NCBI GenBank assembly: GCA_964551295.1
Contig: CAZKDJ010000038.1
Location: 1 to 27,068 of the forward strand
Direction of reading: 5' to 3'
Length of the DNA stretch: 27,068 nt
Origin: JAFGED01 sp964551295
Lineage (GTDB): Bacteria; Chloroflexota; Anaerolineae; B4-G1
The notes beneath the pieces are model-generated. The model searched no databases. It was given only the letters and a program-made list of their open reading frames with translations, and had not been told where the DNA came from. Position 1 is the first letter of the stretch. Every line of letters begins with the position of its first letter. Shown here piece by piece: positions 1 through 9,200 of this stretch. Made by a program: the position numbers and the translations under genes.

Positions 1-2922
1 GAGCACATTCTGCTGCTTGTCATCCATCACATCATCAGCGACTTTTGGTCCCTTTCCATTTTGATGCACGAACTCGGTTTGCTGTACGAGACCAATGTTG
101 CTTGTGAGCTACTCTGCCTGCCGGCGCTCGAGCTCACTTATTCAGACTATGCACACTGGCAGAGGAAGATGCTGGCAAGTTCTGAGGGAGATCGTCTGTG
201 GGACTACTGGCGGAAGCGCTTGGAAGGCGACCTGTTGCCACTCAATCTGCCTACAGATCGGCCACGCCCCTCCACCCAGACCTTTGAAGGGGCGTCTCGT
301 ACGTTCAAACTGGATGCCACCTTTGTCAGAAAGCTTAGATCATTGTCACAGGGCCAGGGCGCCACTCTCTATATGACCCTGTTAGCTGCCTTCAAGACAT
401 TTCTGTTTCGCTACACAGGACAAGTTGATATTTTGGTTGGCTCGCCCGTCATCGGGCGGAACCGGGCTGACCTTGCGGGGATTGTGGGTTATTTTAACGA
501 TCCTGTGGTTCTACGAAGCGATCTTTCTGGAAATCCATCTTTCTTGGATTTCCTTGCCCAGATACGACAGCACGTCGTGGAGGCATTGGATCACCAAGAG
601 TACCCCTTTGCTTTGCTGGTTGAGAATCTACAGCCGCAGAGGGATCCTAGTTTCTCTCCCATCTACCAGGTGGTGTTCTTGTTGCAGCAACCCCACGTGT
701 CTGACGAGGAGGCTCTTCCGGCGTTCGGTCTGGGTGAAGCCGGGGCCAAGATGCAGTGGGGTGGTATGACCATCGAATCTGTGGCTTTGGAGCAGCGAAT
801 AGCACAGATGGATCTGATGCTGATGATGGCAGAGGTCAGTGGTGAGTTGCTGGGGTCTTTTCAGTATAACTCTGATCTGTTCGAGGACGAGACAATTGGC
901 AGGATGGTCGATCACTTTTTAATCCTCCTTGAGGGGATTGTGGCTTCTCCTGAACAGAGTCTTCTTTCGCTGCCTTTGCTGAGTGAAACGGAGCGGTACG
1001 AGCTTGTAGAGGAATATAACGCCACACGGGCCGTTTATCCGCAGGAAGAAAGCCTATTACACGAGTTGTTTGAGGAACAGGCACGGCGTGCTCCCGAGGC
1101 TACTGCCGTTATCTCGGGTGATGTTTCGCTGAGCTACCGTGAGCTAGATTCGCGGGCCAATCGACTTGCTCAACAGCTTTTCCAAGATGGAGCTGTACCC
1201 AATAGTCTGGTCGGTATCGTGATGGAGAAGGGATGGGAGCAGGTCGTGGCTGTACTGGCAACCCTGAAATCTGGGGCAGCCTATCTGCCCATAGACCCGG
1301 GGCTACCCAGGGAAAGGTTGCGTTACCTCCTGGAGTTTGGGCAGGTAAGGACTGTTCTTACACAATCCTGGGTTGACGCCGACATCGATTGGACAGATAA
1401 GGTGTGTTGTATTGTGGTTGATGGTCAGTTACTGCCCGACATGATGGATGTGCGCTTGGAACGCCTACAGACGCCCGATGATTTAGCCTATGTCATATTC
1501 ACGTCGGGGTCTACCGGGCTTCCTAAAGGGGTGATGATCGATCATCGAGGTGCTGTTAACACGATTCTGGATATCAATCACCGCTTTGCCATAGGGCCTG
1601 CCGATCGGGTCCTGGCGCTATCTTCGCTCAGTTTCGATCTGTCCGTTCACGATATTTTTGGTACTCTGGCAGCTGGCGGGACGGTCGTTCTCCCACGGGC
1701 AACTGACGTCCGGGACCCGTCGGCTTGGGCTCGGCTTGTTCGGCAGGAACAGATCACGGTCTGGAATTCGGTGCCAGCTTTGATGTCGATGCTGGTTGAA
1801 TATGTCCAGGGCCGTTCAGAATTATATCCCTACCCATTGCGCCTGGTGATGTTGAGTGGGGATTGGATCCCTATCGGGTTGCCTGGACAACTTGAGGCAA
1901 TGGTGGAAGATGTTGCGATTGTTAGTCTGGGAGGGGCGACAGAGGCTTCTATTTGGTCTATCTACTATCCGATCGATCAAGTCGGACCAGAGTGGAAGAG
2001 CATTCCCTATGGAAAGCCACTGGGCAACCAGCATATCTACGTTCTCAACTCGGTTCTGGAACCTTGCCCCGTTGGAGTCACAGGCGATTTGTATATTGGT
2101 GGCAGGGGCTTGGCGAAGGGATACTGGCGGGATGCAAAAAAAACGGCTGCTAGCTTTGTCGTCAATCCAAACACCGGTGAGAGGCTATACCGTACCGGTG
2201 ATTTAGGCCGCCACCTTAGCAGCGGAGACATCGAGTTCCTGGGGCGTGCTGACTTCCAGGTCAAGGTGCAAGGGCATCGGATTGAGCTGGGCGAGATCGA
2301 GACTAATCTGGAGCAACATCCTGCCGTCCGATCTGCAGTTGTATTGGCTGTAGGGGAGCTACGCGGCGAAAAACGCTTGGTTGCCTATATTGTCCCTGCT
2401 GATGGAAAGCTTATGGCTGATGATCTGCACCAATTCTTGGAAGAGAAGCTGCCCGAGTATATGGTGCCACCTGTCTTTGTCTTGCTCGATGAACTACCTT
2501 TAACTGACAACGGGAAGATAGACCGTAAGACGCTGTTGAGCTGCAGGCAGGTCAGCCGAACGGCCGAGCATGAGCCCATTCTTCCGCGTAACCCCGTTGA
2601 AGAGGCTGTTGCCCAGATTTGGCGCGAGCTACTTGATGTGGATACAGTAGGCGTTCACGATAGTTTTTTCGAGTTGGGGGGGCATTCTATCCTGGCGACG
2701 CAGTTGGTGTCTCGGGCGAGAGAGAGATTTCACGTCGAGTTGCCCTTGCACCGTTTCTTTATGGCGGCCACTATCGCAGACGTTGCGTCTTTCATCGCTG
2801 AGGAGCAAGGACAGGCTCAGGAACTCGATAAGATTGAGCGGATATTGCAAGAGGTATCAGATATGCCAGATGAAGAGGTCAAGAGTATATTGTTGCAACG
2901 GAAGGAGACGTTTCCTGGATGA
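1..2922 (+). CDS. NRPS, 3' part: C (hybrid type, partial)-A-T, cysteine-like pocket
   Basis: The reading frame is open from base 1, so the gene starts outside the window; 973 residues are visible. It adds one amino acid to a carrier-bound acyl chain in the cytoplasm. The partial condensation domain (residues 1-345) opens with its active-site motif HHIISDFWS (H9, H10, D14), with F where most C domains have G. The later stretches MMAEVSGELLGSFQYN and YFNDPVVLRSDLSG look like C domains that take a polyketide donor. The A domain spans about 355-865, with the ATP loop YVIFTSGSTGLPKG at 497 and the A10 lysine K839. The pocket reads D-L-H-N-M-S-L-I-W-K, one change (Y to H) from the cysteine code as I recall it, and GGATEASIW is also typical of Cys domains. 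The carrier domain has GGHS with S896 as phosphopantetheine site. The acidic tail VSDMPDEEV is probably a docking element. The gene overlaps the next by ATGA. Confidence 0.95.
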   Translation, partial: EHILLLVIHHIISDFWSLSILMHELGLLYETNVACELLCLPALELTYSDYAHWQRKMLASSEGDRLWDYWRKRLEGDLLPLNLPTDRPRPSTQTFEGASRTFKLDATFVRKLRSLSQGQGATLYMTLLAAFKTFLFRYTGQVDILVGSPVIGRNRADLAGIVGYFNDPVVLRSDLSGNPSFLDFLAQIRQHVVEALDHQEYPFALLVENLQPQRDPSFSPIYQVVFLLQQPHVSDEEALPAFGLGEAGAKMQWGGMTIESVALEQRIAQMDLMLMMAEVSGELLGSFQYNSDLFEDETIGRMVDHFLILLEGIVASPEQSLLSLPLLSETERYELVEEYNATRAVYPQEESLLHELFEEQARRAPEATAVISGDVSLSYRELDSRANRLAQQLFQDGAVPNSLVGIVMEKGWEQVVAVLATLKSGAAYLPIDPGLPRERLRYLLEFGQVRTVLTQSWVDADIDWTDKVCCIVVDGQLLPDMMDVRLERLQTPDDLAYVIFTSGSTGLPKGVMIDHRGAVNTILDINHRFAIGPADRVLALSSLSFDLSVHDIFGTLAAGGTVVLPRATDVRDPSAWARLVRQEQITVWNSVPALMSMLVEYVQGRSELYPYPLRLVMLSGDWIPIGLPGQLEAMVEDVAIVSLGGATEASIWSIYYPIDQVGPEWKSIPYGKPLGNQHIYVLNSVLEPCPVGVTGDLYIGGRGLAKGYWRDAKKTAASFVVNPNTGERLYRTGDLGRHLSSGDIEFLGRADFQVKVQGHRIELGEIETNLEQHPAVRSAVVLAVGELRGEKRLVAYIVPADGKLMADDLHQFLEEKLPEYMVPPVFVLLDELPLTDNGKIDRKTLLSCRQVSRTAEHEPILPRNPVEEAVAQIWRELLDVDTVGVHDSFFELGGHSILATQLVSRARERFHVELPLHRFFMAATIADVASFIAEEQGQAQELDKIERILQEVSDMPDEEVKSILLQRKETFPG

Positions 2923-5900
2923 GAAGCCGAATGAGTTCTCTGGCCGAGCAAATCGCGTCTCTTTCACTGGAGAAACGTGAGTTATTAGCAGTTCTGTTGA
3001 AGGAAGAGCAGGACATCAATCTGGCTCAGGCCCTTGTCTTGCCTCGTCCCTCCTGCGGACCGGCAGTGTTGTCGTTTGCTCAGGAGCGGCTGTGGTTCTT
3101 GGACCTACTAGAGCTGGGTAACCCGGCGTATAATCTCTACGTTGCTTTCCGTTTGGTGGGAGATCTCCATCTTGACATGCTCTGGCAAACGTTTGACCAA
3201 GTCGCGGCTCGTCACGAGATTTTGCGTACCACTTTTGTCACCAAAGAGGGGCGTGCGTATCAGTTCATCACCCCTTCCTATTCTGCCGCTGTAGATGTGG
3301 TAGATCTTGGCGGGATTCCACAAGCCGAACGAGAGGTGGAGGTGCGATACTGGGCGACTGAGATTGCTCAAAAGCCCTTTGCTCTTTCCGAGGCTCCTCC
3401 ATGGCGAGTAGTCGTATTTCGGCTGGATCCGGACGTTCACATCCTATTGCTGGTCATGCATCATATCATTTCTGATGGTTGGTCGATCAATGTACTCATG
3501 CGCGAAGTCTCAATCTTATACTCTGCCCTGGTGACAGGCCGGTCAACTTCCCTTTCCTCCCTTCGTATTCAGTATGCCGACTATGCTCATTGGCAGCGAC
3601 AATGGTTGCAAGGGGAAAAACTGGACTCCCAGCTGCAGTACTGGCAGAGACAATTGCAGGACAGCTCTCCTCTCTTGCGTTTGCCCTATATCAAGTCGCG
3701 ACCTGCTATACAGACCTTTCGTGGTGCCCGTCATCACTTTGCATTTCCTCAAAGTATGAGCGCCGCTGTGAGAGACCTGAGCCGCCGAGAGAATACATCG
3801 CTGTTTGCGCTGCTCCTGACCGCCTTTCAGGTGCTGCTGTACCGTTACTCGGGACAAACAGGCATCAACGTCGGTTTCCCTATTGCCAACCGCTCTCGGT
3901 TGGAAACGGAGAATCTAATCGGGCTATTTGCCAACACACTGGTGTTGCGTGCCGGCATAACGAGCCTCGCCACGTTTAGAACTGTGCTGCACTCGACTTA
4001 CCAGGCTTTGGCGGAGGCTTATGCCCATCAGGATGTACCCTTTGAGAGGTTGGTGGATTTAGGATTACATGATCGCAGCTTGAGCTACACGCCGTTGTTT
4101 CAGGCTATGTTTGCCATGCAAAATGCTGTCGTACAATCCATGGATATGTCTGGTCTATCCTATAGCCTGTTTCCAGTCGATAATAAACATGCCATGTTCG
4201 ATCTGACACTATCGATTATGGACGAGTCTGACGGAGGCCTGTCGGGCTTTTTGGAGTATAACACGGACCTGTTCCATCCTCAACAAATGATTCAAATGGT
4301 GGAACACCTGCAAATCTTGCTGCAGGCTGCCGTGACAGATATTGAGAAACCAGTTGGCTGTCTACCACTGCTGAGCCCGACCGAGCACCGGCGCGCTGTG
4401 GTCGATTGGAATAGGACAGCCACCAAGCTTCCCTTTGGGGAAGGGCTTTATCATATGTTTGAGGCACAGGTAGAGCGAACGCCTGATGCCATCGCGGTCT
4501 CTCACCCTGATGGTAACCACCTAAGCTACCGCAAGCTGAATGAGCGAGCGAACCAGCTGGCCCATTATCTGTCGGATAGAGGAATTAGACCGGGGAATGT
4601 GGTCGCGGTTCATGGACATGGAGAAGCGGAGGAGATAGTTGACATACTGGGCATCCTCAAGGCTGGTGGTGCTTACTTGCCCTTAACCCCGGCATGCCCC
4701 CCACAGCGATTGGCGTTCATGCTGGAAGATGCTCGGGTGTCTGTGTTGCTGGCGCAGTCCTCCACTCTTGAAACGATGCCTGAGCAAGTTGCTGGTCTTG
4801 CGGTGTGCCTGGATGCTGAGTGGCAGGTCATTGCACGCGGCAGCAAAAAGAATTCTGCCCCGAGTGCCGGAGGCGCGGATCTGGCTTATGTGATCTATAC
4901 GTCAGGGTCGACGGGGAAACCTAAAGGTGTGATGGCGACCCACGCCGGGGCGATTAATTTGGCACTAGCTCAGATTGAGGCCTTTGGCGTTCAAGCACAC
5001 AGTCGTGTGCTGCAATTTGCTCCTCTTAGCTTTGACGCTTCTGTCTCCGAGATCTTTGTGACTCTGTTGGCAGGGGCTACGCTTTGTTTGCGCGATAGGG
5101 AGGCTGCGTTCTCTGCGGTGGATCTGGTACATCAGTTGTATGATGAATCGATTACCGAGGTAACGCTGCCGCCCTCCGTATTAGCACTGCTGCCGGATGC
5201 CGACCTGCCTGCCTTGCGGACGCTTGTAGTGGCTGGTGAGGATTGCCCCGCTGATATTGCAGCTCGATGGGCTAGAGGCAGGCGTTTTATCAATGCGTAC
5301 GGTCCATCTGAGGTAACAGTGTGTGCGACGCTGGGAGAGTGGAAAGACGCAGCCGGGGATCACCATCCGTCGATTGGCAGACCTATTGCCAACACGCAGG
5401 TGTACTTGCTGGATGACCAGTTACAGCTTGTGCCCGTTGGAGTGCCGGGTGAGATTCATGTCGGTGGCGTGGGCCTGGTGCGTGGTTATCTCCATCGCCC
5501 GGGGTTGACAGCTGAGAAATTTGTTCCAAATCCGTTTAAAGCAAGCGAACGTCTCTATCGAACCGGCGACCTAGCTCGCTATCTGCCCGACGGTGATATT
5601 GAGTTTCTGGGCCGCATCGATCATCAACGAAAGCTTCGTGGTTTCCGGATCGAACTGGGTGAAATCGAGGCTGTGCTGTGCTCGTACCAGGCTGTTCAAG
5701 AGGCCGTTGTATTGCTGCAAGGGGATGATCCTATCAGCCGGTATCTCGCTGCGTTCCTGATCCCCCATTCAGAGAGTGAGGTCATTGTTGACAAAGTTCG
5801 CCGTTTCTTGAGGGATCAATTGCCTCATTACATGATCCCCTCCACTTTTACTATTCTAGACACGTTGCCACTCACGTCAAACAACAAATTGGATCGCCGC

Positions 5901-6293
5901 GCGCTGGCTGACCTAGAGGATGCCAGGCAGGCTGAAGTGCGGGAGGTCTTTGTTAGCCCTCGTACTATGATGGAGGAAGTGATTGCTTTGACATGGCAAG
6001 AAGTACTGCAGAGGGACCCAATTGGCATAGATGATAACTTTTTTGACCTGGGTGGCAATTCTTTGGCCATGGTCAGGGTTCATCAACATCTTCGGACCTC
6101 GCTTAACCGAGAGTTTCCTATCGTTCGCCTGTTTGAGTATCCCACTGTACGGGTGTTGGCCGAGTACTTAACTCAGAAAGATAAACAAGAGCTTTTTGCG
6201 GACTTTTGCGAGCAGGCTCAAGAACGGGTCAGGAGAGGGCAGGCGGCCAGGCTGCGTCGCCGGGAATATATACAGGCTAAGAGGCGGAAATGA
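2919..6293 (+). CDS. NRPS, single module C-A-T, tyrosine-type pocket
   Basis: The protein has 1124 residues and forms one elongation module. Residues 1-45 are a helical docking-like leader (SLAEQIASLSLEKRELL), much like the start of the synthetase gene at 18210. The C domain (about 45-480) has HHIISDGWS with H181, H182 and D186, normal for joining two L-residues. The A domain (about 500-1000) has YVIYTSGSTGKPKG at 657. Its pocket reads D-A-S-T-V-A-A-V-C-K, which I recall as an exact tyrosine code. Motif A10 is NNK instead of NGK, with the lysine kept. The carrier domain has LGGNS with S1048. The tail (1090-1124) is strongly basic (QERVRRGQAARLRRRE), as seen on NRPS proteins that hand over to a PKS, and the next gene is a PKS. 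The 2919 start overlaps the previous stop (ATGA) and has GAAGGAG 11 bases upstream. An ATG at 2931 would give a leader matching that of gene 5 and is a possible alternative. Confidence 0.95.
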   Translation: MRSRMSSLAEQIASLSLEKRELLAVLLKEEQDINLAQALVLPRPSCGPAVLSFAQERLWFLDLLELGNPAYNLYVAFRLVGDLHLDMLWQTFDQVAARHEILRTTFVTKEGRAYQFITPSYSAAVDVVDLGGIPQAEREVEVRYWATEIAQKPFALSEAPPWRVVVFRLDPDVHILLLVMHHIISDGWSINVLMREVSILYSALVTGRSTSLSSLRIQYADYAHWQRQWLQGEKLDSQLQYWQRQLQDSSPLLRLPYIKSRPAIQTFRGARHHFAFPQSMSAAVRDLSRRENTSLFALLLTAFQVLLYRYSGQTGINVGFPIANRSRLETENLIGLFANTLVLRAGITSLATFRTVLHSTYQALAEAYAHQDVPFERLVDLGLHDRSLSYTPLFQAMFAMQNAVVQSMDMSGLSYSLFPVDNKHAMFDLTLSIMDESDGGLSGFLEYNTDLFHPQQMIQMVEHLQILLQAAVTDIEKPVGCLPLLSPTEHRRAVVDWNRTATKLPFGEGLYHMFEAQVERTPDAIAVSHPDGNHLSYRKLNERANQLAHYLSDRGIRPGNVVAVHGHGEAEEIVDILGILKAGGAYLPLTPACPPQRLAFMLEDARVSVLLAQSSTLETMPEQVAGLAVCLDAEWQVIARGSKKNSAPSAGGADLAYVIYTSGSTGKPKGVMATHAGAINLALAQIEAFGVQAHSRVLQFAPLSFDASVSEIFVTLLAGATLCLRDREAAFSAVDLVHQLYDESITEVTLPPSVLALLPDADLPALRTLVVAGEDCPADIAARWARGRRFINAYGPSEVTVCATLGEWKDAAGDHHPSIGRPIANTQVYLLDDQLQLVPVGVPGEIHVGGVGLVRGYLHRPGLTAEKFVPNPFKASERLYRTGDLARYLPDGDIEFLGRIDHQRKLRGFRIELGEIEAVLCSYQAVQEAVVLLQGDDPISRYLAAFLIPHSESEVIVDKVRRFLRDQLPHYMIPSTFTILDTLPLTSNNKLDRRALADLEDARQAEVREVFVSPRTMMEEVIALTWQEVLQRDPIGIDDNFFDLGGNSLAMVRVHQHLRTSLNREFPIVRLFEYPTVRVLAEYLTQKDKQELFADFCEQAQERVRRGQAARLRRREYIQAKRRK

Positions 6294-9200
6294 GCGATTC
6301 TGATCAATTAACAGGTGCAGAGAGCTTTGCTATTGCTGTTGTTGGCATGGCCGGCCGCTTCCCCGGCGCAGATGGCGTAGAACAGTTCTGGTGCAACTTG
6401 CGTGATGGTGTAGAGTCCATTACCTTTTTCACTGATCGGGAACTTGAGCAACTGGGTGTAGCCCCTGAGACCATCGCGCACCCCGACTTTGTAGGAGCCA
6501 GTCCGGCATTAAAGAACGTTGACCAGTTTGATGCCTCCTTTTTCGGCTATTCTCCACAGGAGGCCGCGACGCTGGATCCGCAGCAGAGACATTTCCTCGA
6601 ATGTGCCTGGGAAGCGATAGAGGATGCGGGGTACAATCCCGAAACCTATAACGGCCTGATTGGTGTGTATGCCGGTTCGGGAACCAGTGGTTACTTGTTG
6701 TTCAATCTGCTTACACATCCAGATTATTTGGCGCCTGATACAGGCTTTGCTGCATTGATGGGCAATACGCAAGACTTTCTGAGTACTCGCATAGCCTACA
6801 AGTTGAATCTCAGAGGGCCGGCTGTAACTGTGCAGACGGCCTGTTCAACGTCTCTGGTGGCTACTCATTTGGCCTGTCAAAGCTTGTTGGATTACCAGTG
6901 TGACATGGCATTGGCTGGCGGTGTCTCGATCACGCCGCCTCAGAGAACGGGTTACATTTACCAGAAGGGAGGCATCTTTTCGCCTGATGGCCACTGTCGG
7001 GCCTTTGATGCGCAGGCTCAGGGAACTGTGTTTGGTAGCGGCGTTGGTATTATTGTCCTCAAGCGCCTGGAGGATGCACAATGCGATGGTGACCACATCT
7101 ATGCCGTCATCAGGGGCTCGGCGATCAACAATGATGGCGGGCTGAAAACTGGATACACCGCACCCAGCGTGACCGGACAGTCGCATGTAATCTCTGCTGC
7201 GCTGGCGGCTGCCGGTGTCGATCCCTCGACAATTCGCTATGTGGAGGCTCACGGCACCGGCACAGCGCTCGGCGACCCGATCGAGGTTGCCGCGCTTATT
7301 AGGGTGTTTGGTGCGATCACCGATGCCAAACAGTGGTGTGCCCTTGGCTCGGCCAAGACCAACGTCGGTCACCTGGATGCAGCCGCCGGTGTTGCTGGAC
7401 TGATCAAGGTCGTGAAGGCGTTACAGCATAAACGAATCCCCCCCAGCCTCCACTTCACCGAACCGAATCCCGAGATCGATTTTGCCGGCAGCCCTTTCTT
7501 TGTGAATACCGAACTGGCTGAATGGCCGGCGGGTCAAGAGCCACGTCGTGCCGGGTTAAGCTCTTTTGGCTTGGGGGGGACGAACGTCCACATTGTTTTG
7601 GAAGAAGCTTCTCCTGCCAAACCCTCTGATGATGATGGGCCTTGGCAGCTTCTGCCGTTGTCCGCCAAGACGGCATCGGCTCTCTCTGTGATGAGTGAAA
7701 ATCTGGCGGATGACCTGGTTCGGTATCCTGAGTGCAACTTTGCGGATGTGGCATACACCCTTCAGGTAGGACGCAAACCTTTCGAGTACCGTCAGGTGGC
7801 AGTGGTCCATGACCGAGAGGATGCCATAAATATTCTGAAAACACGTCCTTCTGAACGTGTGATTACTACAGACTGTACTTTCTCTTCATCAGCGTCTCCT
7901 GTTGTGTTTATGTTTCCCGGAGGAGGTGCTCAGCACGTTGGAATGGCTAGTGAACTCTATGAATCAGAGCCCGTTTTTCGCGAGTGCATAGATCACTGTG
8001 CCGAGTTGCTGATCTCTCATCTTGAGAGTGATCTCCAACAGATCATACTATATGGCGATGGCTCTGTTGAGGGAGAGCGCGCTACTCTGGAGCGACCATC
8101 CTTTGCGCTGCCGGCTCTTTTCGCCGTCGAGTATGCCTTGGCCAAGTTGTGGATGTCTTGGGGCATCCAGCCACGAGCTTTGATCGGCCACAGCCTGGGT
8201 GAGTATGTAGCAGCTTGTCTAGCTGGGGTGATTCCCTTGGAAAATGCTCTGGCACTCGTTTCCTTGAGGGGGAGGCTATTTGAGAAACTCCCAGTGGGGG
8301 GTATGTTGGCTGTGCAGCTTTCAGAGGAGTCGTTACGGCTGCGTCTAGGAGAGCAATTGTCTATAGCTGCTGTCAACAGCCCGTCCTTTTGCGTTGTCTC
8401 TGGCACCTCAACAGCCATTGATGAGATGGCCAGTATTCTAACTCAAGAGGGCGTAGCTTGCAGCCGCCTGCACATTGACGTCGCAGCTCATTCGACGTTG
8501 GTGACCCCCATTCTGGCAGAGTTCTCAGCATTTGTCGAACAGATTCCACTGCGGAAACCACAGATACCGTATGTGTCGAATGTCACTGGCGATTGGATCG
8601 GGGACGAGGATGCATTGAGGCCGGGTTATTGGGCCGAGCATCTGCGCCACACCGTGCGCTTCGCCGATGGTGTTGCTCACTTGCTTCGACAACCGGGAGT
8701 TATTCTCCTAGAAGTAGGTCCCGGACAAGTCTTGAGCACGCTGGCCAGAAGACATCCCGAAAGAACGCCCGAGCATTCCGTTCTCTCCTCGCTGCCTCAT
8801 CCCAAGTCCCAGAAGTCGGACCGCGAATGCTTGTTGAATGCTCTGGCGCAGTTGTGGCTGAGGGGGGCACCTATTGATTGGGCAGCAATTCATGCCCACG
8901 AACGAAGACAGCGCGTATCTTTGCCCACCTACCCTTTCGAGCGGCGCCGGTATTGGATTGAGCCACTAGATCAACCTGAAAGAGTAATGCATCACAGACC
9001 TTTACAGGTGGCAGATTGGTTTTATGTTCCCGTTTGGCAACAGGAACCCAGTCCAGTTCTAACGACAGCAACGCAATCAACGGATTGCCCTGTGACCTGT
9101 TTGCTGTTCATCGATGACTGTGGTGTGGGGGCTGAACTAGCTGAACGACTTCGGGACCAGGGGTATTTGATCACAACAGTAATCCAGGGAACGCAGTTCG

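Noticed and set aside
1..60. Start of the first gene at the TTG/ATG near base 61
   Set aside because: The frame is open to base 1 and codes for the active-site motif of the C domain, so the gene is cut by the window edge.
1..1035. Heterocyclization (Cy) domain before the cysteine-like A domain
   Set aside because: The motif is HHIISDFWS with both histidines, not DxxxxDxxS.
6845..7372. Long minus-strand open frames, for example 175 residues inside the KS
   Set aside because: They are antisense shadows of strongly coding PKS/NRPS sequence, with no recognisable domains or ribosome binding sites.
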